The position numbers and the translations under genes are program-made. The notes below the pieces were generated by a model. That model searched no databases. It worked only from the letters and a program-made list of their open reading frames with translations, and was not told the origin of the DNA. From Treponema sp. (lineage in GTDB: Bacteria > Spirochaetota > Spirochaetia > Treponematales > Treponemataceae), in contig SFOB01000001.1 in the NCBI GenBank assembly GCA_004554075.1, forward strand, positions 56,185 through 120,184: a DNA stretch of 64,000 nt, given 5' to 3'. Below are positions 8,805 through 17,474 of the stretch, piece after piece (position 1 is the stretch's first letter; the number at the start of each line of letters is the position of its first letter).

Positions 8805-10778
8805 ATGAAACGCATAGCACTGTTTGTTCATAATTTAACAGTTGAATACTCACTTACCGTAGCACAGGGAATTGCTGCATATTTTACACCTGATAAAGAT
8901 GTAAAACTCGTTATGGCGCAGACAAATCAGCCTCACTACCCTCATGGTCTATTTGAATACCAGTACTGGGCTTCTGCAGAACTGCTTAAGGCAGAAGATA
9001 TAGACCTGATTATGATTGTTTCAAGTGCGTATCAGACTTTCATTCCGCCGGAAACCTTAAAAGAGTACCTTCAGCCTTTTACAAAAAAGCCGATTGTTTC
9101 TGTTGCAGTTGATCTGCCTTTTGACAATGTTCATTATACCGCCAGTGATTGCGATAAAGCTTTTGACGAAGTTGTTGAACACCTTGTAAAAGAACATGGC
9201 TGCAAAAACTTCGGCTTTCTTTCTGCCGCTTCTACCAATTCAAACGAGGGACTTGCCCGTTTTGCAGCATATAAGAAGGCTTTAAAGAAACATAACCTTA
9301 AATTTGATCCGGAAAATGTAATTGAAGGCTTATTTATCCGCGAAGCAGCCTATACTCTTGTTAAAGAAAAGTATAAAACAAAGGATGAAGTAAAGGTTGA
9401 TGCCTTTATTGCTTCCAACGACCTTATGGCAGAAGGTTGTATGAAGGCTCTGCAGGAAATGGGGCTTAAAGTTCCAAAGGATGTAAAGATAGTCGGCTTT
9501 GACGACACTGTCCGAGCCTCATTCACCACACCTTCCCTTTCTACAATTGATCAGAACATTGCAGGACAGGGCTATGCCGCAGCAGAAATAGCTTACAAAA
9601 TCCTTATGGGAGAAAAAATCCCGCGCGAAACAAAGATTTTTGCAGAACCGGTTTACCGCCAGTCCTGTGGCTGCGTAAAGGCAAACAACATTTCCTTTGC
9701 AAGCCGTAATCAGCAGGGAGAACAGATAGAAAATCACCATATTAATTCAAATACAATTGAAGAATATACCGAAACTTCAAAAGACATTGTTGGAATCTAT
9801 ACACTGATAGACACTTTCCATACAAATCATACCCTTAAAGAGCTTTTTAACTCCCTGACACAGATAAGCATGCAGATGAAATTTGAATCTATGGCAGTAG
9901 CTCTTTATGAGCACCCTGTTTTCTTCAAAAAGAACCAGTCAATTACCATTCCAGACAAGGCTTTCCTCAAGGTTTATATTGCAGGCAACAGTCAAGTTGT
10001 TCCTTATGACGAAAAAGGAATTGAAGTAAATCCTCACAAGCAGCTGATGCCGGAAGCTTATTATTCTCCTTTACGGGGAACCTTTATTGTTCACCCTATT
10101 TTTGCCGGCGAAAAGCAGTACGGCTATCTTATTGTAAAACCGACAAATGCAAAGTTCGCAATGCATCATGTTTATCTCAAACTTATAATCAATGCAATTG
10201 CAAATGCCTATGATTACACTCAGGCCATTACAACAAACGAAGTTCTTTCCAGCAAAAATGAAAAGCTTTTAAAGAATAATCAGGAACTGAACTTCCAGAA
10301 CAGCATTGATGAGCTTACCCAGGTACTAAACCGCCGCGGATTTATGGAAAAGGCCGAAAAAGAGCTTAGAAAGGCAAGTAAAAACGGCCAGAGCGGCATG
10401 GTATTCTTTGCAGATATGGATGGTCTCAAGAAAATCAACGACACCTATGGCCATAAAGTTGGAGACCTTGCAATCCAGACAGAAGCAAAGGTTCTTTCAG
10501 AAGCCTTCCGTGCAACAGACATTGTCGGCCGTTTAAGTGGTGATGAATTTGCAATTGTTTCTACAGGACTCACAAAGGGATACATTTCTGCAATAAGAAC
10601 CCGAATAGAACAGCTGAATCTTATCTTCTCTCAGGAAGCAGGCCTGCCTCTTACCCTGTCTATAAGCCTTGGTTTTGTTCCATTTACTCCAGAAAATGCA
10701 AATCTGGACACACTCCTCTCCCGCGCAGATGAAAAACTCTACGAAGAAAAAGAGATAAAGCACGCTTCAAGACGCTAA
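8805..10778 (+). CDS. Periplasmic-binding-protein-like sensor fused to a GGDEF domain
   Basis: A 657-residue protein. Residues 1 to about 290 resemble the ligand-binding core of LacI/GalR regulators (type 1 periplasmic-binding fold), with DAFIASNDLMAEGCMKALQEMG and VKIVGFDDTVRASFTTPSL. There is no helix-turn-helix and no signal peptide, so it should sense its ligand in the cytosol. A middle region of about 200 residues is unassigned. The C-terminal domain is a diguanylate cyclase: DELTQVLNRRGF, FADMDGLKKINDTYGHKVGD, then RATD and, five residues later, SGDEF near residue 578. RATD fits the RxxD product-inhibition site. SGDEF replaces the usual GGDEF; other variants of the first residue are known to be active. 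It may make c-di-GMP in response to a sugar-like ligand. Confidence 0.88.
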   Translation: MKRIALFVHNLTVEYSLTVAQGIAAYFTPDKDVKLVMAQTNQPHYPHGLFEYQYWASAELLKAEDIDLIMIVSSAYQTFIPPETLKEYLQPFTKKPIVSVAVDLPFDNVHYTASDCDKAFDEVVEHLVKEHGCKNFGFLSAASTNSNEGLARFAAYKKALKKHNLKFDPENVIEGLFIREAAYTLVKEKYKTKDEVKVDAFIASNDLMAEGCMKALQEMGLKVPKDVKIVGFDDTVRASFTTPSLSTIDQNIAGQGYAAAEIAYKILMGEKIPRETKIFAEPVYRQSCGCVKANNISFASRNQQGEQIENHHINSNTIEEYTETSKDIVGIYTLIDTFHTNHTLKELFNSLTQISMQMKFESMAVALYEHPVFFKKNQSITIPDKAFLKVYIAGNSQVVPYDEKGIEVNPHKQLMPEAYYSPLRGTFIVHPIFAGEKQYGYLIVKPTNAKFAMHHVYLKLIINAIANAYDYTQAITTNEVLSSKNEKLLKNNQELNFQNSIDELTQVLNRRGFMEKAEKELRKASKNGQSGMVFFADMDGLKKINDTYGHKVGDLAIQTEAKVLSEAFRATDIVGRLSGDEFAIVSTGLTKGYISAIRTRIEQLNLIFSQEAGLPLTLSISLGFVPFTPENANLDTLLSRADEKLYEEKEIKHASRR

Positions 10779-10853
10779 AATCTGCCGATTTCACTTTTTC
10801 CTAAAGTTTCGTTGATTTTCGTCCGATATTAAAAGGGTATTACTATACACTAA

Positions 10854-10882
10854 TTGCATTATCCGCAGAACCGTGTTAAAAT
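10854..10882 (+). promoter_or_regulatory. Predicted promoter of the adenosine deaminase gene
   Basis: TTGCAT (10854-10859), a 17-base spacer and TAAAAT (10877-10882) lie about 36 bases before the TTG start. Both hexamers are one or two bases from consensus. Function is inferred. Confidence 0.4.
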
Positions 10883-10918
10883 TATTGTGGGTGTGAAAAA
10901 AGTTAGGAGAAGATTAAA

Positions 10919-11935
10919 TTGAATAAATCAGAATTTAAGACCTTTTTATCAGCTGTTCCGAAAGCAGAGCTTCATCTTCACCTCGAAGCAGTAATTTCTT
11001 TAAGCGGTATCAAAAAACTATACAAGAATAAATTTGGCAAGGAAATGACAAAAGAAGAGCAGAAGGAGCTCTTTTCATATAACGATTTAAATGGCTTTAT
11101 CCAGTCATTCCTCAAGATTCAGGGAATGTATTCTTCTGTAGAAGATTTTAAGATTGTTTTTGACGAACTTGAAAAATACCTTGTAAAAAACGGAATTACC
11201 TACACCGAAGTTTTCTTTGCACCAACTGCCTTCCTCAAAATGGGCTTTAAGTATGAAGATATGGTAAAAATCTTCCACGAAAAAATCAGCAAAATCAAAG
11301 AAAAACGAGGAATTACCATTAAGCTTCTTATGGACGTTTCACGCACCTTCGGCTGCGAAAATGCAATGAATAACTACAACCTCTTAAAGCAGTTCCCATG
11401 CGAAGATATTATTGGTATCGGCTTGGGTGGTGCAGAAGCAAAAGGCCCAGCAAAAGACTTTGCTCCAGTTTACGAGCTTGCCCTTAAAGAAGGTTATAAG
11501 GCTGTAGCACATGCCGGCGAAGATGTAGGCCCTGAATCAATCTGGGATTCTATTAATTTCCTCCACGCTCAGCGTATCGGTCACGGAATTACTGCTATTC
11601 AGGACGAGAAGCTCATGGAAGAAATCAAAAAGACAAAGCTTCCGATCGAAATCTGTATTACATCAAATACATTTACAAAGAAAATCGTTAAAAAGGCAAA
11701 GGATCATCCGGTTCGCGCCTTCTACGACAAGGGAATTCCTGTAAACATCAACACAGACGATCCTGTTTTCTTTAAGACTACCCTGCTCGACGAGTTCTGG
11801 ATCTGCCATCACGACCTGAACTTTACAATGGACGAAATTAAAGACCTTGTTAAGAACAGCTTCCGTCAGTCATTTATGAGTGATGCCGATAAGAAAAAGG
11901 CCGTTAAAGCCGTTGATGAAGCCTGGAGTTTGTAG
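10919..11935 (+). CDS. add: Adenosine deaminase family protein
   Basis: Zinc hydrolase of the amidohydrolase superfamily that converts adenosine to inosine in the cytosol. The 338-residue product carries the metal motif HLHLE near the N-terminus, HAGED, RIGHG and NTDDP in the right order. TTG is the start codon, supported by AGGAGA eight bases upstream. Two details differ from textbook Add: HLHLEA in place of HLHLEG/HLHLDG, and GIGLGGAEA in place of the usual G-DLAG-E segment. The protein could therefore act on adenine or a modified nucleoside, so the exact substrate is less certain than the family. It stands alone behind its own promoter. Confidence 0.82.
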   Translation: MNKSEFKTFLSAVPKAELHLHLEAVISLSGIKKLYKNKFGKEMTKEEQKELFSYNDLNGFIQSFLKIQGMYSSVEDFKIVFDELEKYLVKNGITYTEVFFAPTAFLKMGFKYEDMVKIFHEKISKIKEKRGITIKLLMDVSRTFGCENAMNNYNLLKQFPCEDIIGIGLGGAEAKGPAKDFAPVYELALKEGYKAVAHAGEDVGPESIWDSINFLHAQRIGHGITAIQDEKLMEEIKKTKLPIEICITSNTFTKKIVKKAKDHPVRAFYDKGIPVNINTDDPVFFKTTLLDEFWICHHDLNFTMDEIKDLVKNSFRQSFMSDADKKKAVKAVDEAWSL

Positions 11936-11953
11936 GGGGAAGTCCGCTTGAAA

Positions 11954-11972
11954 CGCAGCATGTCATGCTGCG
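11954..11972. repeat. Perfect short palindrome before the methyltransferase gene
   Basis: CGCAGCATGTCATGCTGCG is a 9-base stem with a one-base centre. It is followed by a C/G-rich stretch (ACCCCCTCGCTCGC, AAGGGGCAGCCCCC) up to the methyltransferase ATG. It may act as a terminator for add or be part of a dispersed repeat. Confidence 0.5.
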
Positions 11973-12021
11973 TGCGAATACCCCCTCGCTCGCTAAGGGG
12001 CAGCCCCCTAAGACCCCCTCC

Positions 12022-12819
12022 ATGACAAATATCGAGAAATACTACAACAAATTCCACGAAGAACACCGCCTCACAACCCGCCACGGACAGGTAGAATACC
12101 GCACAACCCTGCATTACATCGAAGAGGCTATCGCCTCGGTTGCTGAGCGGTCCCTGAGCGGAGTCGAAGGGCCCCTCAAAATTGCCGACATAGGAGCCGG
12201 CACCGGCCGCTACTCTATCGAGCTCTGCCACCGGGGCTACGACGTAACAGCCGTAGAACTTGTTCCTCATAATCTTGAGATTCTCCGCGCCAAACATGAA
12301 AACATAAAAACCTGGCAGGGAGATGCCCGAAGCTTGCCCTTTTTAGAAGACGAAACTTTTGACGTCACCCTCCTCTTCGGCCCCCTCTATCATCTGCACG
12401 GAGACGAAGAAAAATTAAAGGCTTTAAAAGAAAGTAAGCGCATTACCAAAAAAGGTGGTATAATATTAGTTGCCTATGTAATGAATGAGTACAGCGTAAT
12501 TTCTTACTGCTTTAAGGAACACAAGTGGGCAGAAGTTGCAGCAAAGGGAGGACTTAGCGAAGACTTTCACACAATCTGCGGCGAAGAAGACCTCTACGAT
12601 TACGTTAGACTTGAAGACATAGACAGACTGAACCAGGCTGCAGGCTTAAAACGTCATAAGATTATTTCGGCTGACGGAGCCGCTGATTATATGAGAAGGG
12701 AGTTAAACCAGATGACTGAAGAGGAGTTCGAAGCCTTCTGCAAATTCCAGCTGGCAATTTGCGAAAGACCAGAGCTTGTTGGAGCAGGCAGTCACTGCGT
12801 AGACATTTTATGGACTTAA
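12022..12819 (+). CDS. Class I SAM-dependent methyltransferase
   Basis: A 265-residue cytosolic protein. SAM motif I is IADIGAGTGRYSIEL, followed by an acidic end of strand 2 (VTAVELV) and DVTLLFGPLYHLHG, the usual post-motif II pattern of Methyltransf_11/25-type enzymes. The substrate is unknown. The ATG at 12022 is chosen because the family similarity starts there (MTNIEKYYNKF); an in-frame ATG at 11965 would translate repeat sequence. No ribosome-binding site is visible. At residues 43-51 the reading frame runs through a dispersed repeat (AERSLSGVEGPL), placed just before motif I. The stop codon overlaps the start of the HD-GYP gene by ten bases, so the two are coupled. Confidence 0.85.
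   Translation: MTNIEKYYNKFHEEHRLTTRHGQVEYRTTLHYIEEAIASVAERSLSGVEGPLKIADIGAGTGRYSIELCHRGYDVTAVELVPHNLEILRAKHENIKTWQGDARSLPFLEDETFDVTLLFGPLYHLHGDEEKLKALKESKRITKKGGIILVAYVMNEYSVISYCFKEHKWAEVAAKGGLSEDFHTICGEEDLYDYVRLEDIDRLNQAAGLKRHKIISADGAADYMRRELNQMTEEEFEAFCKFQLAICERPELVGAGSHCVDILWT
12149..12173. repeat. Dispersed repeat inside the methyltransferase gene
   Basis: The unit reads GGTCCCTGAGCG then GAGTCGAAGGGCC. Its relative, with GGTTCCTGAGC and GTCGAAGGGC, is inside ispD on the minus strand (23058-23080). Both are read in frame as protein. Confidence 0.6.
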
Positions 12820-14522
12820 AATTTATTTATATCATAGCCTTATTTTTCTCCCTCGTAGCCCTATACCTTTACTACGAAATCAATGCTAACACTATAAATA
12901 AAAATTATCTTACCCTTTTCCTTACAACCTTTATTTCAAACTTCGGCTATGCAATGTCGGTTTATTCAGATACCCTGGAAGGAGCCCTTTCCGGAAATCT
13001 GCTTTCATACATAGGAAGTATATTCACCCTTCTATTTGGTCTTGTTGTCATAATTGATATGTGCCACAAACGCTTTTACTTCCCTCTGCGCTTTGGACTC
13101 GTCATGTTTGCAACATCACTGGGTATCCTTCTGGCAACAACAAAAGAGTCCCATCTTTTCTTTAAGAATCCATATCTTGTACACCAGTATGGCCTCACTC
13201 TGATAAAATTTAAGATGGGTCCTGGAATGTTTTTATACATGGCTTTTATTGCAGGAATCAACCTTTCAGCCATCTTTACTGTTATTCATTCCATCTTTAC
13301 AAAGAAGGACGTTTCTAAAAAATCACTCAGAATCATTTTGTGTGCACTAATTTTTGGAACCCTCTCCTACATCATTCCTTTAGCCTACGGAACAAGGCTC
13401 AACTTCATGCCTTACATCTATATTATTCTTGAGCTTTTCTTTTTGTATTTTTCTGCCAAAACAAATACCTACGATCTGCAGCTGAATCTTGTAAACATTT
13501 TCCAGAACAGAACCGGTTACGGCTACATTGCCTTTGATAATAAAAGACGTTTCTTAGGCTGTAATTCTTTTGCACTCACTTTCTTTCCGCAATTAGCAGA
13601 AATTTCACTTGATTCCAATATTCCGGCCATTTATTCCAACATCATCAAAAACCTTCATTATGCAGAAAATGACTGGGACTGGAATAAGCACTGTAATGAA
13701 GATTTCAGAGTTCAGTCAGAAAACAAGGACGGTATCTGTACTATCCATAAGCTTTCTATAAGCCGCATGAAAATGGGCTACTTCCTTGAACTGCGGGACG
13801 ACACTGAACAGCAGAATTACATAAAGGGTCTCAATTCTTACAACAAAGAGCTTTCTCATCTTGTAAAAGAAAAAACCGAACAGGTTACAGACATGCAGGA
13901 TTCTATCATCAGGGGAATTGCAACCATGGTAGAAAGCCGCGATAACTCTACCGGCGGTCACATTCTGCGTACAAGTGATTGTATAGAAATCTTTGCGGAA
14001 GAACTGACTAAGCACAAGGAAATTTCTGCCTGCAATCCAGACTTTTTAAGAATGCTGGTAAAGGCAGCCCCTATGCATGATCTTGGAAAAATTGCCGTAG
14101 ACGATGCTATTCTCCGTAAACCTGGAAAGTTCACTCCGGAAGAATATGAAAAGATGAAGGAACATCCGGCCAAGGGAGCCGTAATCGTAGAAAAGGTTTT
14201 AAGCAATATCAATGCAGATGACTTCCGCCGCATTGCCATAAATGTTGCCCACTACCATCACGAAAAGTGGAACGGCAAGGGTTACCCGGAAGGTTTGAAG
14301 GGAGAAGAGATTCCACTCGAAGCCCGCATAATGGCACTGGCAGATGTTTTTGACGCCCTGGTAAGTAAGCGCTGCTACAAGGAAGCAAAGTCTTTTGATG
14401 AAGCGTTTGAAATTATCAGAAATGATTTAGGCCAGCACTTTGACCCGGTTATTGGGGAAATATTTATTGAGTGCCGGCCACAGTTAGAAGAGTACTATAA
14501 ATCGTCAGTACAAGACTTATAA
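12810..14522 (+). CDS. Seven-TM sensor with HD-GYP phosphodiesterase domain
   Basis: A 570-residue inner-membrane protein. The first 220 or so residues form about seven membrane helices like the 7TM sensor found on histidine kinases; a PAS-like linker (about 230-330) and a coiled segment follow. The HD-GYP domain has HDLGKIAVDD and HHEKWNGKGYPEGLKGEEIP, with ARIMALADVFDAL, so metal and substrate residues are intact. HD-GYP proteins hydrolyse c-di-GMP, which makes this a natural counterpart of the GGDEF protein at 8.8 kb. The start at 12810 overlaps the methyltransferase by ten bases; an in-frame ATG at 12759 would lie deep inside that gene and add polar residues before the first helix. Confidence 0.9.
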   Translation: MDLKFIYIIALFFSLVALYLYYEINANTINKNYLTLFLTTFISNFGYAMSVYSDTLEGALSGNLLSYIGSIFTLLFGLVVIIDMCHKRFYFPLRFGLVMFATSLGILLATTKESHLFFKNPYLVHQYGLTLIKFKMGPGMFLYMAFIAGINLSAIFTVIHSIFTKKDVSKKSLRIILCALIFGTLSYIIPLAYGTRLNFMPYIYIILELFFLYFSAKTNTYDLQLNLVNIFQNRTGYGYIAFDNKRRFLGCNSFALTFFPQLAEISLDSNIPAIYSNIIKNLHYAENDWDWNKHCNEDFRVQSENKDGICTIHKLSISRMKMGYFLELRDDTEQQNYIKGLNSYNKELSHLVKEKTEQVTDMQDSIIRGIATMVESRDNSTGGHILRTSDCIEIFAEELTKHKEISACNPDFLRMLVKAAPMHDLGKIAVDDAILRKPGKFTPEEYEKMKEHPAKGAVIVEKVLSNINADDFRRIAINVAHYHHEKWNGKGYPEGLKGEEIPLEARIMALADVFDALVSKRCYKEAKSFDEAFEIIRNDLGQHFDPVIGEIFIECRPQLEEYYKSSVQDL

Positions 14523-14524
14523 TA

Positions 14525-14614
14525 GATTGTCGGGTCAAGCCCTGCGACGTTTGCGAAGCAAACTCGTTTACAATGACAGACAAATGTCATCCTCGGGCTT
14601 GCCCCGGGGATCTA
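14525..14614. repeat. Compound dispersed repeat at the end of mnmG
   Basis: Starts GATTGTCGGGTCAAGCC, contains GCGAAGCAAACTCGTTTACA and ATGACA, and ends TGTCATCCTCGGGCTTGCCC then CGGGGATCTAG. The last bases supply the TAG stop of mnmG (minus strand, 14612-14614). It lies between the convergent HD-GYP and mnmG genes. Confidence 0.55.
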
Positions 14615-16675
14615 GCGCTTCAAATACACCATCAAGAGCATAATATCACTATTTCTGATTCCGCTGATGCGGTTGGCCTGACCCAGGGTTACAGGTCTGA
14701 TTGCTTCGAGCTTGTTGCGACTCTCAGCAGAAAGCGAAGGAATGCTGCCGTAATCAAAGTCTGCAGGAATGCGGGCGTTCTCCATCTTGTGAAGTTTCTC
14801 TACCCTCTTATCCTGCTTTTCTATGTAATACTTATATTTAGCGTCAATCTTTGCCATTTCCCAGTCCGCTTCAGGGTAGCCCGGGTTGTCCATATCAGGC
14901 TTTTTGAGAAGCAGGGCTTCTATTTCTGAAAGGCGGGCATACTTTTCGTTTATTGCATCAAACTGAGCCTGAGTCTTGAGTCCGCAGCGGAAGGCGTATT
15001 TTGCAAGGCGGCGGTCTGCTGTGTCGTGGCGGAGTTTAAGGCGGTATTCAGCGCGGGCAGTAAACATGCGGTAAGGTTCTTTTGTTCCAAGAGTTACAAG
15101 GTCGTCAATTAATACTCCGATGTAGCCTTCGTCACGGCCCAGGATTACAGGTTCAAAATCAGGAATCTTGTCAAAGGCATCAAAGCCTGCATCCTTTTGA
15201 ACCTTGCGTTCAAAGTCGTTGAGTTCTGCAGTTTCCTTTTCAGAGATTTCTGCAAAGCGGGCTTTTTCTTCGTTTGTCATATTTGCCTTAGGACGAAAGG
15301 CGTCTTTTTCCATAGAGCTTGGAACACCGTTGAGTGAGTGAGGAATCTCAGCCAGTGGTCCGCAGACTTTAATGTGCTCGCGGGCATAAAGACCGGCATT
15401 CATTCCGGCAATAAGACCCTGGCCGGCAGCCTCCTCATAACCGGAGGTTCCGTTAATCTGGCCTGCATTGAAAAGACCTGCAACACGCTTAGTTTCCAAT
15501 GAAGGATAAAGTTGTGTTGGTTCAACAAAGTCATATTCAACGGCATAGCCCGGGCGGCTCTGTACGGCATTTTCAAAACCATGCATAGTGCGCATAAAGG
15601 CATCCTGAACACATTCAGGAAGGCTGGAAGAAAGTCCATTAAGATAGATTTCATCAGTTTCAAGACCTTCCGGCTCTACGAAAATCTGGTGGCGGTCGCG
15701 TTCTGCAAAGCGCATAACCTTGTCTTCAATAGAAGGACAGTAGCGGGGACCAATTCCGCTGATTTTTCCAGAATAAAGCGGAGAGCGGCCGATATTGTCG
15801 CGGATAATTTTATGAGTTTCTTCGTTTGTATATACAATGTGGCAGTTTACGAGGGGGCGTTCAACCTTTTCAGTTTCAAAACTGAAAGGAATTACCTCTG
15901 TGTCACCAGGCTGCTCATCAAGTTTTGAGAAATCTACAGTCTTACGGAGAATACGAGGCGGAGTTCCAGTCTTAAGACGGCCGGTTGTAAAGCCAAGTCT
16001 ATGAAGGCTTTCTGTAAGTCCATAGGCAGCAGGCTCCCCTACACGTCCGCAAGGGGCATCATATTCACCAATAAAAATACGACCGCCAAGGAAGGTACCT
16101 GTTGTAAGGACAACAGAGCGGACTGGAATAACGCGGCCGCGTTCTGTAACTACGCCGGTAACCTTCTGTCTCATTCCGCTGAGGGCAGCTTTTGTACGGC
16201 CATCTCCGCGGAATTCACCCGGAATTGTTCCCTTTTCTGCGGCAGAGTCGCTGTTCGGAGGCAGCGGCGTAGACGAAGCAGTTGTCAGGATATCAATTAC
16301 AGTATCCATCAGGGTATAAAGATTAGGTGTTGTCTCGCAGATTTTGCGGGCCAGCATTGAATAGGTAATTTTATCTGCCTGGGAACGTGGAGCCTGAACT
16401 GCAGGACCGCGGCTTTTATTGAGCATGCGGAACTGTATCATGGAATTATCAATCAGCTTGGCCATCTGGCCGCCAAGAGCGTCTATTTCGCGTACAATAT
16501 TTCCTTTTGCAATTCCACCGATAGAAGGGTTACAGCTCATGCGGGCAATAGCGTCCGGAGTCTGGGTAATCAAAACAGTTTTAAGTCCCATGCGGGCACA
16601 GGCAAGTCCCGCCTCAATTCCGGCATGTCCCGCGCCGACTACGGCAACATCATAAAAATCATAAAATCCAGGCAT
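14612..16675 (-). CDS. mnmG: tRNA uridine-5-carboxymethylaminomethyl modification enzyme MnmG
   Basis: FAD enzyme that, with MnmE, modifies U34 of several tRNAs. The N-terminal dinucleotide-binding motif VVGAGHAGIEAGLACARMG, the block GRLKTGTPPR and GPRYCPSIEDKVMRFA identify it. At 687 residues it is about 60 longer than E. coli MnmG. I see two extra segments: a polar insert at about residues 131-171 (starts TTASSTPLPPNSDSAAEKG) and a charged one near 425-500 before YIGVLIDDLVTLGTKEPYRMF. The C-terminus is slightly short and its TAG lies in a dispersed repeat. TATAAT lies eight bases before the ATG and there is no ribosome-binding site, so the mRNA may be leaderless. It diverges from the HAD gene. 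Confidence 0.95.
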   Translation of the reverse strand: MPGFYDFYDVAVVGAGHAGIEAGLACARMGLKTVLITQTPDAIARMSCNPSIGGIAKGNIVREIDALGGQMAKLIDNSMIQFRMLNKSRGPAVQAPRSQADKITYSMLARKICETTPNLYTLMDTVIDILTTASSTPLPPNSDSAAEKGTIPGEFRGDGRTKAALSGMRQKVTGVVTERGRVIPVRSVVLTTGTFLGGRIFIGEYDAPCGRVGEPAAYGLTESLHRLGFTTGRLKTGTPPRILRKTVDFSKLDEQPGDTEVIPFSFETEKVERPLVNCHIVYTNEETHKIIRDNIGRSPLYSGKISGIGPRYCPSIEDKVMRFAERDRHQIFVEPEGLETDEIYLNGLSSSLPECVQDAFMRTMHGFENAVQSRPGYAVEYDFVEPTQLYPSLETKRVAGLFNAGQINGTSGYEEAAGQGLIAGMNAGLYAREHIKVCGPLAEIPHSLNGVPSSMEKDAFRPKANMTNEEKARFAEISEKETAELNDFERKVQKDAGFDAFDKIPDFEPVILGRDEGYIGVLIDDLVTLGTKEPYRMFTARAEYRLKLRHDTADRRLAKYAFRCGLKTQAQFDAINEKYARLSEIEALLLKKPDMDNPGYPEADWEMAKIDAKYKYYIEKQDKRVEKLHKMENARIPADFDYGSIPSLSAESRNKLEAIRPVTLGQANRISGIRNSDIMLLMVYLKR

Positions 16676-16683
16676 AGTTCACG

Positions 16684-16712
16684 ATTATACTTAAAATGCA
16701 TACCTTGCACAA
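16684..16712 (-). promoter_or_regulatory. Predicted promoter of mnmG, likely leaderless
   Basis: Minus strand: TTGTGC (16707-16712), 17-base spacer, TATAAT (16684-16689), then eight bases to the ATG. The distance puts the transcription start at or next to the start codon. It overlaps the upstream region of the divergent HAD promoter. Confidence 0.55.
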
Positions 16713-16737
16713 TTATATATACGTTTTTTCTATATTA

Positions 16738-16746
16738 TGTTATAAT
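16738..16746 (+). promoter_or_regulatory. Predicted extended -10 promoter of the HAD hydrolase gene
   Basis: TGTTATAAT is a perfect extended -10 box ending six bases before the GTG at 16753. No good -35 is visible, which fits extended -10 promoters. A leaderless transcript is implied. Confidence 0.5.
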
Positions 16747-16752
16747 GGAAAG

Positions 16753-17445
16753 GTGAATAATGTTGATTTAACACAGATTAAGGCAGTTGCATTTGACATC
16801 GATGGTACTCTCTACAGAGCGTGGAAGTTTAATCTTCGCGTTACGCCCTACTTCTTGTATCATTCATTCTTCTTTTTAAAGTACGGTCTCGTACGTAATA
16901 TCATGCACAGAACAGCAGCTACTCCGGAATTCGTAAAGCTGCAGGCTTCTCATATGGCTAAAAAACTTAATTGTTCGCCTGAAGAAGCTCAGGAAAGACT
17001 TGAAAAAGTTATTTATAAGGGACTTGAAAAATACTTTGTAAATATCAAGCCATGTAAAGGCTCTGTTGAATTTATAACTAAGCTTAAAGAAAATGGTTAT
17101 AAAATTGGACTTCTTTCAGACTTCCCTCCGGAACAAAAGGGAAGCATCTGGGGTGTCCGCGATATGTGCGATGTAATTCTTGGTTCAGAAGAGGCCGGTG
17201 CCCTTAAGCCGGATTCAACTCCATTTTTGCGTCTTGCAAAGGAGTTTAATCTTCCTCCTGAACAAATTCTTTATGTTGGCAATAATCACGCATACGATAT
17301 AGAAGGTGCTCATAATATCGGAATGAAGACTGCATGGCTGATTCTTCCTCACATGGGATGGGTTGGTCAAAAATCAAAAATTGCAGACTTTACCTTCTGG
17401 CATTATGGTCAGCTTTCTGAACTATTCTTTGGGAAAAATAAATAG
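16753..17445 (+). CDS. HAD-superfamily hydrolase
   Basis: A 230-residue phosphatase-like protein. Motif I is AFDIDGTLYRAW, motif II lies in KIGLLSDFPPEQKG, and the later blocks EEAGALKPDSTPFL and LYVGNNHAYDIEGAHNIGMKT give motif III lysine and motif IV acids. The order of motifs fits the phosphoglycolate-phosphatase/YjjG-like group; the substrate is unknown. The GTG start follows TATAAT by six bases; an upstream in-frame ATG at 16696 would overlap the promoter region and is less likely. The giant coiled-coil gene starts 29 bases after its stop, so the two may be co-transcribed. Confidence 0.85.
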   Translation: MNNVDLTQIKAVAFDIDGTLYRAWKFNLRVTPYFLYHSFFFLKYGLVRNIMHRTAATPEFVKLQASHMAKKLNCSPEEAQERLEKVIYKGLEKYFVNIKPCKGSVEFITKLKENGYKIGLLSDFPPEQKGSIWGVRDMCDVILGSEEAGALKPDSTPFLRLAKEFNLPPEQILYVGNNHAYDIEGAHNIGMKTAWLILPHMGWVGQKSKIADFTFWHYGQLSELFFGKNK

Positions 17446-17474
17446 AAAAAACAAAAATTGGGTGGGGATAAAAA

